64,000 nucleotides of DNA, taken from positions 434,001 through 498,000 of the forward strand of contig NZ_LWLB01000023.1 in the NCBI RefSeq assembly GCF_001905145.1, in the 5' to 3' direction. Position 1 is the first letter of the stretch; each line of letters starts with the position of its first letter. The DNA is from Nocardiopsis sp. TSRI0078. GTDB taxonomy: Bacteria; Actinomycetota; Actinomycetes; Streptosporangiales; Streptosporangiaceae. The translations under genes were made by a program, and so were the position numbers. The notes under the pieces were generated by a model, which saw nothing but the letters and a program-made list of their open reading frames with translations, did no database searches and was not told the origin of the DNA. Positions 34,148 to 43,049 of the stretch are shown piece after piece.

Positions 34148-34963
34148 CTAGCCTCTGGCGCGTTCGGCCCGGCGCAGGAGGAGGGGGCGCAGGGCGGCCT
34201 CCAGGGCGACGGCCCCGTCGAGCTTGCTCTGGCCGACGGTGCGGTCCTCGAAGTGGATGGGGATCTCCACCATCTTCTGGCCGCGCCGGTAGGCCCGGTA
34301 GTGCATCTCCACCTGGAAGGCGTACCCGGTGCTCTCGATGCTGGGCAGGTCCAGGGTCCGCAGCGCGGAGGCCCGCCAGAGCTTGAAGCCCGCGGTGACG
34401 TCGCGCACGGGCATGGACAGCACGGTCTTGACGTAGGCGTTGGCCCAGCCGCTGAGCAGGCGGCGGCTGCGCCCCCACTGCTCGGACAGGCTGCCGCCGG
34501 GCACGTACCGACTGCCGATCACCACACCCGCGTTGGTGGAGTGCAGGGTGCCGAGCAGCTGGGGGACGTAGCCCACGGGGTGGCTGAGGTCGGCGTCCAT
34601 CTGGGCCACGTAGTCGGCGCCCTCCTCCAGGGCGCGGGTCATGCCCGCGACGTAGGCGCGGCCCAGGCCGTCCTTGCTGGTGCGGTGGACGACCCCGACA
34701 CGTCCGGCGTGCTCGACGGAGAGTTTCTCGGCGACCTCCCCGGTGCCGTCCGGGGAGTTGTCGTCCACGACCACGACCCGCAGGCGGGGCAGGTCCAGGG
34801 CCATGAGCTGGCCCACCAGGACGGGCAGGTTGCCCGCCTCGTCGTAGGTGGGCACGACCACCGTGAGCCGGGAGCCGGCCCAGGGTTCGGGGAGCACCAC
34901 GGGTTCCGGTGTGACGCGCACGGGTTCGGAGGGAGAGTGCTGGGGCGTCGGCTGGGAGGACAT
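34148..34963 (-). CDS. Polyprenol monophosphomannose synthase (GT2 family)
   Basis: This 271-residue glycosyltransferase transfers mannose from GDP-mannose to polyprenyl phosphate. It has the Dpm1/Ppm1 motifs VVVPTYDEAGNL, VVVDDNSPDGT, AQMDADLSHP (the metal-binding DAD) and GYAFQVEMHYRA. It has no C-terminal membrane helices, so it is the soluble or peripheral type that works with a membrane partner. The lipid-linked mannose would feed protein O-mannosylation or glycolipid assembly outside the membrane. Start: ATG 34961-34963. The N-terminal 30 residues are Pro/Ser-rich. The neighbouring DeoR gene lies 112 bp upstream on the same strand, with no obvious functional link. Confidence 0.94.
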   Translation of the reverse strand: MSSQPTPQHSPSEPVRVTPEPVVLPEPWAGSRLTVVVPTYDEAGNLPVLVGQLMALDLPRLRVVVVDDNSPDGTGEVAEKLSVEHAGRVGVVHRTSKDGLGRAYVAGMTRALEEGADYVAQMDADLSHPVGYVPQLLGTLHSTNAGVVIGSRYVPGGSLSEQWGRSRRLLSGWANAYVKTVLSMPVRDVTAGFKLWRASALRTLDLPSIESTGYAFQVEMHYRAYRRGQKMVEIPIHFEDRTVGQSKLDGAVALEAALRPLLLRRAERARG

Positions 34964-35075
34964 GCGCGGCGGCTCCTGGGGCGGATCGGGATCGCGAGCG
35001 GTGGACGTCGGCCCCGTGACGGGCGTGAACGGTAGGGTACGCGTTCCGTGTGTCCGTTGGGAGGGGACGGGCTCC

Positions 35076-35882
35076 TCACTGCCCCCGTTCCCCGGCGACC
35101 ACGGCGACGTGGACGAGGGCGCCCGTCTCCTCCAGGGTCATGAGCACCTCGGGATCCGCGCTGCTGTCGGTGACCAGGTGGGCGATCTCCTCGGGGGCGA
35201 CGGTGGGCACCATGGTGTCGGCGCCGATCTTGGTGTGGTCGGCCAGGACGATGGTCTCCTCGGCGCAGGCGGCCAGGGCCTGGTCCACGCTGGCCACGGC
35301 CGGGTTGGGGGTGCTCAGACCGCGGTCGGCGCTGACCCCGTTGCCGGAGAGGAAGGCCCGGTTGACGCGCAGTCCGGCCAGGCTCTGCTCCGCGGCGGCC
35401 CCGACCAGCGCCCTGACGGGTCCGTGCAGGGTGCCGCCGGTCATGACCACCTCGACTCCGGTCGCCCCCGACAGGACGTCGGCCACGCGCAGGGAGTTGG
35501 TGACCACGGTCAGGTCGGTACGGGTCAGGAGTTCGCGGGCGAAGGCCTCGGTGGTGCTGCCGGGGCCGACGGTGACGGCGTCGCCGGAGCGGACCAGGCG
35601 GGCCGCGGCCACGGCGATGGCGGCCTTCTCCGCGGCGCACTGGCCGCTCTTGCCGGAGTAGCTCTGCTCGTGGCCGATGCGTCCGGGGAGGGCGACCCCG
35701 CCCCGGCGGCGGTCGACGAGCCCCTCGGCCTCCAGCGCACGCACGTCGCGGCGGATGGTGACCTCCGAGGCGCGGACCTTGACGGCGATGTCGCGCAGGG
35801 ACATGGTCCCGTTGGCGCGCACGAGTTCGAGAATGCGCTCCCGGCGCTCGGCGGCGAACGCCGGACGGCTCTCCTCGGACAT
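35076..35882 (-). CDS. DeoR-family transcriptional regulator
   Basis: This 268-residue protein has the DeoR plan. An N-terminal HTH (about residues 8-60) contains AAERRERILELVRANG, SLRDIAVKVRASEVTIRRDV and RRRGGVAL. The C-terminal sugar-phosphate-sensing domain has VGPGSTTEAFARELL, VVTNSLRVADVL and VLADHTKIGADTMVP. DeoR proteins usually repress sugar or nucleoside uptake genes, but no such operon adjoins this gene. I start at the ATG 35880-35882, preceded by GGAGAG at suitable distance; a GTG 9 bases upstream is possible. It is the second gene downstream of the small membrane protein. Confidence 0.94.
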   Translation of the reverse strand: MSEESRPAFAAERRERILELVRANGTMSLRDIAVKVRASEVTIRRDVRALEAEGLVDRRRGGVALPGRIGHEQSYSGKSGQCAAEKAAIAVAAARLVRSGDAVTVGPGSTTEAFARELLTRTDLTVVTNSLRVADVLSGATGVEVVMTGGTLHGPVRALVGAAAEQSLAGLRVNRAFLSGNGVSADRGLSTPNPAVASVDQALAACAEETIVLADHTKIGADTMVPTVAPEEIAHLVTDSSADPEVLMTLEETGALVHVAVVAGERGQ

Positions 35883-35936
35883 GCGACCCACTCTCCGTGC
35901 TCTGTTCCCGGCACGGGCGGAGGTCCCGCGCGGTTC

Positions 35937-36107
35937 CTAGACTACGGACCCGTTCCCGGCGGCGGTCCGCTCCGGTTCGGCGGTCTCCGAGGGGGTCTCC
36001 TCCGCGGCGGCCTCCGGTCTCTCCATGAGGAGGGTGACGATGACGACTACCGTGAGCGCCACCAGGCCGATGAGTGCTCCCACTCCGAGCAGCACCACGA
36101 CAGACAT
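35937..36107 (-). CDS. Small single-span membrane protein
   Basis: This 56-residue peptide consists of one strong hydrophobic helix, from SVVVLLGVGALIGLVALTVV into VIVTLLM, followed by an acidic tail (RPEAAAEETPSETAEPERT). Start: the ATG 36105-36107 has GGGAGG about 6 bases upstream, better placed than the ATG 33 bases earlier. The codon pattern and ribosome-binding site support a real gene. The family is not recognised. Confidence 0.65.
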   Translation of the reverse strand: MSVVVLLGVGALIGLVALTVVVIVTLLMERPEAAAEETPSETAEPERTAAGNGSVV

Positions 36108-36209
36108 CTGGGCCTCCCAGGGGACGGGCTGACCTGCCAATAACCGAATTCCCGGTTTGGGTTGACCTCACACCACCAGACGCGGGGAAGATCGCGTCAC
36201 AATGGAGGC

Positions 36210-37001
36210 ATGAAGCTCGATCCGGCACCACTGGCCACCGAGGTCTGGTGGGCCCGCACCTCCGCCGCCGACGACCGCCTGCTGCGCCTGCTCGACGAGG
36301 AGGAGCTCGCACGCAACTCCCGCTTCCGCCACCAGGCCGACCGCGACCGGCACCTGCTGGGCCGGGCCATGGCCCGGCTGCTGCTGGCCGAACGTGCCGG
36401 GTGCCCGCCCGAGAAGGTGACCTTCGCCTTGCGCTGCCGTTCCTGTGAGGAGAAGGAGCGCACGGGCGCCGACGAGGGCACGGGCCCCGGCCAGGGTCCC
36501 CATGGCAAGCCCCACCCCACCGGTCCCGCCGAGGGGTGGGAGGTCTCGGTCAGCCACTCGGGCGAGTGGGTCGTCCTCGCCCTGGCCTTCGGCGTACCCG
36601 TGGGCGTGGACGTCGAACGCGTCTCCGCGGCCCGCGACCTGGAGGGCCTGGCGGGCTACAGCCTGGGCGACCCGGAGCGCCGGGCCTGGGAGCGCCTCCC
36701 CCCCGCCGACCGGGTCGGCGCCTTCTTCCGCTACTGGGCGCGCAAGGAGGCCCTGCTCAAGGCGACCGGGCTGGGCCTGTCGGGCGGGCTGCGCCGGGTC
36801 CTGGTGAGCCCGGCGGACGCCGACCCCGCGCTGCTGTCCTGGTCCGGTGGCGGCGGCCCGGAGGCGGCGGCGCTGCTGGACCTGGATCGGGGCGAGGAGT
36901 ACCGGGCCGCGCTGGCCGCTCTGACCGAGCACCCGGTGGAGCCGGAGGTGCACTCCCACGAGGAGACCGTCAGGCTGCTGCGCTCACCGGGAGGCGGCTG
37001 A
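36210..37001 (+). CDS. 4'-phosphopantetheinyl transferase (Sfp type)
   Basis: This 263-residue enzyme attaches phosphopantetheine from CoA to carrier proteins of fatty acid, polyketide or nonribosomal peptide synthases. The motifs are SVSHSG (113-118), the Mg-binding GVDVE (132-136) and WARKEALLKATG (176-187). An N-terminal pseudo-half includes FRHQADRDRHLLGRAMARLLLA. The length and two-lobed layout fit the Sfp group and not the short AcpS group, so it may serve secondary metabolism; no synthase lies in the window. Start: ATG 36210, with GGAGG almost adjacent, which is unusually close. Residues 82-106 are a Gly/Pro-rich insertion. Confidence 0.94.
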   Translation: MKLDPAPLATEVWWARTSAADDRLLRLLDEEELARNSRFRHQADRDRHLLGRAMARLLLAERAGCPPEKVTFALRCRSCEEKERTGADEGTGPGQGPHGKPHPTGPAEGWEVSVSHSGEWVVLALAFGVPVGVDVERVSAARDLEGLAGYSLGDPERRAWERLPPADRVGAFFRYWARKEALLKATGLGLSGGLRRVLVSPADADPALLSWSGGGGPEAAALLDLDRGEEYRAALAALTEHPVEPEVHSHEETVRLLRSPGGG

Positions 37002-37064
37002 GGCCCCGCTTTCCGGCCGACGGGGAGGGCCGGCCCGCCGGAGCCCTCTTCGTGCGGCGTCCCG

Positions 37065-38222
37065 TCAGCCGCCCTCGCGGGCCAGGTGGCGGCTGATGAC
37101 CAGGCGCTGCACCTGGTTGGTGCCCTCCACGATCTGGAGCACCTTGGCCTCGCGCATGTAGCGCTCGACGGGGAAGTCGCGGGTGTAGCCGTAGCCGCCG
37201 AAGACCTGCACGGCGTCGGTGGTGACCCTCATGGCGGTGTCGGTGGCCAGGAGCTTGGCCATGGCGGCCTGCTTGCCGAAGGGGCGTCCGGCGTCGCGCA
37301 GGCGGGCGGCGGCCAGGTAGAGCTCGCGTGAGGCGGCGACCTGGGTGGCCATGTCGGCGAGCATGAAGCCGAGGCCCTGGAAGTCGCCGATGGCGCTGCC
37401 GAACTGGCGGCGCTCGCGGGAGTAGGCGACGGCGGCGTCCAGGGCGGCCTGGGCGAGGCCGACGGCGCAGGCGGCGATGCCCAGGCGCCCGGAGTCGAGG
37501 GCGGCCAGGGCGATGCCGAATCCCCTGCCCTCCTCTCCGACCAGGGCGTCGGCGCCGAGCCGGACGTCGTCGAAGAGCACCCCCGCCGTGGGCGAGGAGT
37601 TCATGCCCATCTTGCGCTCGGGCGCCGCGGAGCCCACGCCGGGGGTGTGGGCCGGGACGTGGAGGCAGCTGATGCCGCGGGCGCCGGAGTCGGGGGCTCC
37701 GGTGCGGGCGAAGAGCGTGTAGTAGTCGGCCCGTCCGCCGTGGGTGATCCAGGCCTTGGCGCCGTTGACCCGGTACCCGTCCCCGGTGTGCTCGGCGCGG
37801 GTGGTCATGGCGGCGGCGTCGGAGCCGGAGGTGGTCTCGGACAGGCAGTAGGCGCCCAGGAGGTCGCCGCCGACCATGTCGGGCAGGAGCGCGGCCCTCT
37901 GGTCCGCGGTCCCGAAGGCGGCCACGGGGTAGCAGGACAGGGTGTGGACGCTGACGCCCAGGCCGACCGCGAGCCAGCCGCGGGCCAGTTCCTCCACCAC
38001 CTGCAGGTACACCTCGTAGGGCTGGTCGCCGCCGCCGTACTCACCGGGGTAGGGCAGGCCGAGCAGGCCCGCTCCACCGAGCACGCCGAAGACCTCGCGC
38101 GGGAAGAGACCGCCCTCCTCGTCGTGGGCCGCGCGCGGGGCGAGTTCCTTGTCCACGATCTCCCGGGTCAGCTCCAGGAGCTGCTCCGCCTCGGGGGTGG
38201 GCAGCGTGCGTTCGACCGTCAT
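37065..38222 (-). CDS. Acyl-CoA dehydrogenase
   Basis: This 385-residue FAD enzyme oxidises acyl-CoA thioesters at the alpha-beta bond. Typical segments are LGLPYPGEYGG, AYCLSETTSGSDAAAM (FAD/substrate loop), AKAWITHGGRADYY, ERKMGMNSSPTAGVLFDDV, and the C-terminal QVFGGYGYTRDFPVERYMR with IVEGTNQVQR, where the Glu is the probable catalytic base. Start: ATG 38220-38222, with GGAGAAG just upstream. The frame extends far further upstream as an antisense shadow of the LysR gene. It is divergent from that LysR gene, 219 bp away, which probably controls it. It is mostly likely involved in fatty or branched acid catabolism. Confidence 0.95.
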   Translation of the reverse strand: MTVERTLPTPEAEQLLELTREIVDKELAPRAAHDEEGGLFPREVFGVLGGAGLLGLPYPGEYGGGDQPYEVYLQVVEELARGWLAVGLGVSVHTLSCYPVAAFGTADQRAALLPDMVGGDLLGAYCLSETTSGSDAAAMTTRAEHTGDGYRVNGAKAWITHGGRADYYTLFARTGAPDSGARGISCLHVPAHTPGVGSAAPERKMGMNSSPTAGVLFDDVRLGADALVGEEGRGFGIALAALDSGRLGIAACAVGLAQAALDAAVAYSRERRQFGSAIGDFQGLGFMLADMATQVAASRELYLAAARLRDAGRPFGKQAAMAKLLATDTAMRVTTDAVQVFGGYGYTRDFPVERYMREAKVLQIVEGTNQVQRLVISRHLAREGG

Positions 38223-38441
38223 GGGCTTCTCCCGCGCTCTCGGACTGTCCAGCATGCGGACGTAGTAGGACGTCCAACTATATGGTGACGCAGGGCACCC
38301 TACCCCACAAGCCGATATGTCCGACCTCCCGGTTTCGACAGCCGGAGCGCGGGCCGCCGATCCGCTGGACGGCGCGGTCCTTCCCGACCGCGGGAACGAC
38401 GCGTCTGTACATGAGCCCCCTCCCCGTCCTAGATTCCACGC

Positions 38442-39443
38442 ATGGACCTCGAACTCCGCCACCTGCGCACCATCTGCCTCCTGGCCGACACCGGCAGTGT
38501 GACCAAGGCGGCCGCAGCGCTCTCCACGTCCCAGCCCGCGCTGACCACCCAGCTCCAGCGGATCGAGCGCGAGGTCGGCGGACCCCTGTTCCACCGCGGC
38601 CGCTCCGGCGTCCGCCCCACCGAGCTGGGCGAGTTCGTCCTGGTCCGCGCCCGCTCGGTCCTGCTGTCCATGGATGACCTGCTCCACGACATCACCGCGC
38701 GCGGCGCCTCCCCCACCACACTGCGCGCGGGAGGGGTGGGTCCGCTGACCATAGAGCTGTCGGCCCGCCTGCCCGAGGTCTTCCCCAACGTCCCCGTCCA
38801 CGTCCGCACGGAGTACTCCCCCAAGCTGGTCACCGACCTGGTGCGCGCGGGCCGCCTGGACCTGGGGACCACGATCGACTACGTGGACCGCGACCTGTCC
38901 ACGGACGGCCCCCTGTCCTGGGCGATGCTCTCGGTGGAACCGCTGCACGTGGCACTGTGGGCCGGCCATCCCCAGGCGGACAGACCGGTGGTCCGCCTGG
39001 GCGACCTGGCCGGGTCCCCGTGGGCGCTCACCCCGCCGGACGGCACCGGCTGGCCCGAGTGCTTCTACCTCGCCTGCCAGCGGGCCGGGTTCACCCCCGA
39101 GGTGCCCTACCGGCTCTACGACCGCTCCGAGATCCACGACCTCATCGCCGACCGCAGGGCCGTCGCGCCGTGCCAGCCGGACTTCGACACCGGCGCGGGC
39201 GTGGTGGTCCGCCCGTTGGAGGGCGCACCCATACAGCTGCGCCACCTGCTGGTCTGGCGGCGCGACAGCGCGATCCACCAGGCCTCCGACAGCATCGCCC
39301 GGCTGGCCCGCGAGATCCTGCGCGGCTCGTCCCGCACCCTGGCCGCCCTTCCGGCCGCGCCCCCGTCCGGGGCCGCCTCCGATCCCGTCGAGGCACTGGG
39401 GGCCTGCCGCAACGGCCGCGCCTCCGACACACCCGCCGGCTGA
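38442..39443 (+). CDS. LysR-family transcriptional regulator
   Basis: This 333-residue regulator has an N-terminal winged HTH (RHLRTICLLADTGSVTKAAAAL, read in two parts, then STSQPALTTQLQRIEREVGGPLF) and a C-terminal type-2 periplasmic-binding-like effector domain. The start ATG is 38442-38444. It is divergent from the acyl-CoA dehydrogenase gene, the classical LysR-target layout. The last 35 residues are Ala/Pro-rich. The effector is unknown, perhaps an acyl-CoA or a related acid given the neighbour. Confidence 0.94.
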   Translation: MDLELRHLRTICLLADTGSVTKAAAALSTSQPALTTQLQRIEREVGGPLFHRGRSGVRPTELGEFVLVRARSVLLSMDDLLHDITARGASPTTLRAGGVGPLTIELSARLPEVFPNVPVHVRTEYSPKLVTDLVRAGRLDLGTTIDYVDRDLSTDGPLSWAMLSVEPLHVALWAGHPQADRPVVRLGDLAGSPWALTPPDGTGWPECFYLACQRAGFTPEVPYRLYDRSEIHDLIADRRAVAPCQPDFDTGAGVVVRPLEGAPIQLRHLLVWRRDSAIHQASDSIARLAREILRGSSRTLAALPAAPPSGAASDPVEALGACRNGRASDTPAG

Positions 39444-39873
39444 CCGGGCCGCGTACCGGCCGGTCCGACAGTCCGCCCACCGGTCGGCCCGCGAAAGGCG
39501 ATCGCGCGGAGAACCGCGAAGGAACGCGAGATCCACCGCCTTCTCCTTCGTACAGGAAAAGGCGCACGCACCGGCACCATGGGCGCGAAGCCCTGTCCAG
39601 CACCGCTCCGCGCTCCGCAACGAGCCCGTGACCTACGCCACAAGAGGCGCGCGAACGTACTAAAAGATCGACATTTCCGCTTCGGTCACCCCTAACACCA
39701 TTTCTCCTAACCTACTGGTCGGTTTGCGACAGCGCTTGACACGCGTACAGTGTCTCCACAGTGACGTACTGGTGAGTAGGTAGGCCCCCACCACCTGCCC
39801 CATACCACGCATCTCCCCCCGGGCGCCCTCGCGCCTGTTCCCGAGAAGGCACGAACGAGTCCAGGACACCATC
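39444..39873. promoter_or_regulatory. Upstream region of the solute-binding lipoprotein gene
   Basis: The gap of 430 bp holds no gene. Its last 200 bp are AT-richer. TTGACA at 39736-39741 is a good -35-like hexamer, but no convincing -10 stands at 17-18 bp; an alternative pair is TTTGCG (39723) and TACAGT (39746) with 17 bp between. Short repeats surround it: TACTGGT occurs near 39714 and near 39767, and ACAGTG near 39747 and 39757. These may be binding sites for a regulator. Confidence 0.4.
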
Positions 39874-41190
39874 ATGCGACCACTGAGAATCCTCGCCTCG
39901 GCACTGGCCGTCACGGTTCTCCTCGCCGCCTGCTCCAACGGCCGGGGCACGGACGACGCCGCCATGGAGGCCAACACCATGGGGGTCTCCGACGACGCCA
40001 TCGTCATCGGCACGCACCAGCCGCTCACCGGAGCGGCCTCCCCCGGTTTCCGCCATGTCTCCACCGGCGCCCGCGCGGTGTTCGACTACATCAACGACAA
40101 CGGCGGCATCCACGGCCGCCGGATCGAGTACCAGGTCCAGGACGACTCGTTCAACCCCGCGCAGACCATCGAGGCCACCCGCAGCCTGGTCGACGACCAC
40201 GAGATCTTCGCGATGCTCGGCGGCCTGGGCACCCCCACCCACGAGGCCGTGATCGACGAGCTCAACGAGAAGCACGTCCCCGACCTCTTCGTCTCCTCCG
40301 GCGCCCTGGCCTGGGACCAGCCCGAGGTCTACCCCTACAGCTACGGCTTCCAGGTCGACTACACCAGGGAGGCCAAGGTCCAGGGCAAGTTCATCTCCGA
40401 CCAGTTCCCCGGCGACCAGGTCGGCCTGCTCTACCAGAACGACGACGTGGGCCCCTCCTCCCACGCGGGTATCGAGCAGTACCTCACCGAGGAGATCGTG
40501 GCCTGGGAGTCCTACGACCCCGGCGTCCCCGAACTCGCCGGGCAGATCGAGGAGCTCAAGAGGTCCGGCGCCGACATCGCCGTCTGCTACTGCATCCCCG
40601 CGTTCCTCGGGCTGGCCGTCCTGGAGGCCACCGCCATCGGCTACGAGCCGCAGTGGGTGGCGCCCAGCTTCGGCGGCGACGTGAAGGTCGTCACCAGCCT
40701 CATCGAGGAGTACGCGCAGGGCACCCCGGCTGAGGACGTGCCGCCCGAGGCCTTCCTCGACGGCCTCATCATCACCGCGTTCCTGCCGATGGTCGCCCAG
40801 CGCGAGGACCCCTGGACCGAGTTCTTCCTGGAGATCCACGAGAAGTACAACTCCGGGACGCCCTTCACCGACACCACCGTCTACGGCATGGTGCAGGCGA
40901 CCCTGTTCGCCCAGGTACTGATGCAGGCCGGTCCCGACCTGACCCGCCAGACGCTGCTCGACACCCTGAACTCCCACGAGTGGAGGGGGCCGGGCCTGGT
41001 CCCGTTCGCGGCCACCGAGAACGACCACAGCGGCTACACCGGGGTCATGGTGGTACAGCACCACGCCGGCGAGGAGCCCGAGGTCCTCCAGGAGCCCATG
41101 GTCACCGACAGTTCCGGCGGGGACATCCTCCCCGTCGACATGGAGCGCCCCTCCCCCGACGAGGTGGTCCTGTTCGGCAGCGGCGGGTAA
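39874..41190 (+). CDS. Solute-binding lipoprotein, branched-chain amino acid/ANF-receptor type
   Basis: This 438-residue lipoprotein has an N-terminal signal peptide with lipobox LLAAC (Cys20). A type 1 periplasmic-binding fold follows: IVIGTHQPLTGAASPGFRH, FDYINDNGGIHGRRIEY, and DLFVSSGALAWDQP near the ligand cleft. The family is LivK-like, binding amino acids, amides or short-chain acids. No permease or ATPase genes adjoin it, so it is an orphan receptor that would need a transporter encoded elsewhere or might act as a sensor. Start: ATG 39874. A perfect terminator follows the stop. Confidence 0.93.
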   Translation: MRPLRILASALAVTVLLAACSNGRGTDDAAMEANTMGVSDDAIVIGTHQPLTGAASPGFRHVSTGARAVFDYINDNGGIHGRRIEYQVQDDSFNPAQTIEATRSLVDDHEIFAMLGGLGTPTHEAVIDELNEKHVPDLFVSSGALAWDQPEVYPYSYGFQVDYTREAKVQGKFISDQFPGDQVGLLYQNDDVGPSSHAGIEQYLTEEIVAWESYDPGVPELAGQIEELKRSGADIAVCYCIPAFLGLAVLEATAIGYEPQWVAPSFGGDVKVVTSLIEEYAQGTPAEDVPPEAFLDGLIITAFLPMVAQREDPWTEFFLEIHEKYNSGTPFTDTTVYGMVQATLFAQVLMQAGPDLTRQTLLDTLNSHEWRGPGLVPFAATENDHSGYTGVMVVQHHAGEEPEVLQEPMVTDSSGGDILPVDMERPSPDEVVLFGSGG

Positions 41191-41200
41191 CGCCGCCCCC

Positions 41201-41239
41201 CCGGTGCGGCCGCCTCCCCGGGGAAGGCGGCCGCACCGG
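41201..41239. terminator. Terminator after the solute-binding protein gene
   Basis: CCGGTGCGGCCGCCT (41201-41215) pairs perfectly with 41225-41239 over a 9-base G/C loop, 10 bp after the stop. Confidence 0.85.
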
Positions 41240-41300
41240 GCCCCGTCTCCGCCGGGACACCCGCGCGGGGCGGGGCCCGAGTAGTGGGCCGGCCGTGAAC

Positions 41301-41437
41301 GTTGCGGGTGTGCGGTGGGAGGTTCCACGCTCGTTGATCTTGTACGTGTGGCGAGGTCGGCCGCCCGAACCCGCCACAAGTACAAGGGCGACACCGGAGG
41401 GCACCGCCCCGACGAACCCTTGCGGCCACCGCGCTAA
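41301..41437 (-). repeat. Dispersed hairpin repeat, copy 2
   Basis: This is the most complete copy. The left block (GTTGCGGGTGTGC through TTGATCTTGTAC) matches copy 1. Arms CTTGTACGTGTGGCG (41339-41353) and CGCCACAAGTACAAG (41372-41386) form a 15-bp stem with one mismatch. The right block, from ACACCGGAGGGCACC to CACCGCGCTAA, matches copy 3. On the minus strand the edge begins TTAG and supplies the TAG stop of the sensor kinase gene (41434-41436). Confidence 0.8.
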
Positions 41438-42897
41438 TCGGAGCGCCCGTCCGCGTCGTCGGGCTCGGAGTACTCGGGAAGGCGCAGGACGAACACCGCC
41501 CCGCCGAGCAGCTCGCTGTGCCCGGCCACGAGGCTGCCCCCGTAGCCGCGCGCGATCTCGCGCGAGATCGGCAGGCCCAGGCCGCTGCCGCCGGGGTCGC
41601 GCTCCTTCGACTCCGGCAGCCGCGCGAAGCGCTCGAAGATCCGCTCCCGCTCTCCCGGGGGGATCCCCGATCCGTCGTCGTGTACCTCCACCACGGCCTC
41701 GTCGTCCTCGCGGCGAACGATGACGTCGATACGGGAGCCGGCGTGCCGTTGCGCGTTGGCGACCAGGTTGGTGAGGACACGGATCGCGTGCAGCCGGCCG
41801 ATGTCCGCGTGGACCGGCCCCGAGGTGTGCAGCCTCAGGCGGGGGTGGCGGCGCTCCCTCACGAACTCGTCCTCGACCAGGGCGGACAGGTCCACGTTCT
41901 CCCGCTTCCTGGCGGTACCGGTGTCCAGGCGCGCGAGTTCGAGCAGGTCGTTGACGATGTTCTCCAGCCGCTCGGTGTCCGACAGCAGGCCGGTGAGCAG
42001 CAGTTCGCGCATCCGGGGGTCCGGGTCGGGGTCGGAGAGCTCCACCTCCAGCTTGGCCCGCATTCCCGCGATGGGGTTGCGCAGCTCGTGGGAGGCGTCG
42101 GAGACGAACCGCCGCTGCCGGGTGACGGCCTCCTCCAGCCGGTCCAGCCCGGCGTTGGCGGTGCGGGCCAGATGGGCGATCTCGTCCTGGCTCTTGGGCA
42201 CGGGGAACCTCATGTGCAGGTCGCTGGGGGAGAGGGAGTCCAGTCGTGCGCTGATCTCCTCCACGGGGCGCAGTGCACGGCCGACCCCGTACCAGATGAC
42301 CAGCCCGATGACGGGGACCAGGACGCACGACATCCCCAGCAGCCTGGTCTCCAGCGTGTTGGTGACCACGATCGGGGGCATCGCGACCGCGGCCAGGACG
42401 ATGACGTCGCCGTAGGCCGTGTCGTCGGCGGCGTGGCCCACCACCAGCAGGCAGGTCCCGGGGTCGACGCCCCTCTCCGGCCCGCAGACCGTGGTGTCCA
42501 TCCAGGCTTCGCCGGGACCGGGACGCTCGGCGGTCAGCACGGGCGCGCCCTCCAGGACGTGGCTGGAGGCGAGCACCTCGTCGGTGCCGCGCGCGACGAT
42601 CTGGAACCGCAGGACGGATCCGCCCACCGGGACCGGTCCCGGATAGCGTTCGGACACGATGCGCTCGGAGACCTCGCCGACCCGCTCGGCGACCATGTCG
42701 CGGGCCTGCGCCACGACCGCCTCGCGGATGAGGAAACTCGTCAGGGACAGGTCCACGCCCAGGACCAGCATCAGCACCGTGACCGCGCCGAAGGTGACCT
42801 GGGCGCGGATCGAGTGGGGGCGCAACCGGCTCCACGCCCTCCTGGGTCCATCCCTCCATCCTGACACCCGCCCATTGTCACCCGGAGGATCCGCCAT
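41434..42897 (-). CDS. Orphan sensor histidine kinase (HAMP-HisKA type)
   Basis: This kinase of about 487 residues has one membrane helix near 36-56, an extracellular domain of roughly 110 residues (with two cysteines in TTVCGPERGVDPGTCLL), and a second span near 175-205. A HAMP linker follows (RALRPVEEISARLDSL), then HisKA with phosphoacceptor H270 in SDASHELRNPIAGM, and an ATPase domain with N-box LTNLVANAQRH and G-boxes DDGSGIPPG and GGSGLGLPI. No response regulator lies beside it. I place the start at ATG 42895-42897; a GTG 30 bases further in is also possible, as neither has a strong ribosome-binding site. Its TAG stop is part of a dispersed repeat. Confidence 0.9.
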   Translation of the reverse strand: MADPPGDNGRVSGWRDGPRRAWSRLRPHSIRAQVTFGAVTVLMLVLGVDLSLTSFLIREAVVAQARDMVAERVGEVSERIVSERYPGPVPVGGSVLRFQIVARGTDEVLASSHVLEGAPVLTAERPGPGEAWMDTTVCGPERGVDPGTCLLVVGHAADDTAYGDVIVLAAVAMPPIVVTNTLETRLLGMSCVLVPVIGLVIWYGVGRALRPVEEISARLDSLSPSDLHMRFPVPKSQDEIAHLARTANAGLDRLEEAVTRQRRFVSDASHELRNPIAGMRAKLEVELSDPDPDPRMRELLLTGLLSDTERLENIVNDLLELARLDTGTARKRENVDLSALVEDEFVRERRHPRLRLHTSGPVHADIGRLHAIRVLTNLVANAQRHAGSRIDVIVRREDDEAVVEVHDDGSGIPPGERERIFERFARLPESKERDPGGSGLGLPISREIARGYGGSLVAGHSELLGGAVFVLRLPEYSEPDDADGRSD

Positions 42898-43049
42898 CCG
42901 CCGAAACGTCGGCGGTGTGGCGGACAGTGGACGCGAGGGGACCGATGTCCACCTTCGGGAGGTCTCGGGCGGAAAGCCTCCGGGGCCCCCGCGGGGCCGT
43001 CCGGACCACGGACGGGCTCCCGGGGGTCCTCCCCGGCCGCCCCCGCCCG

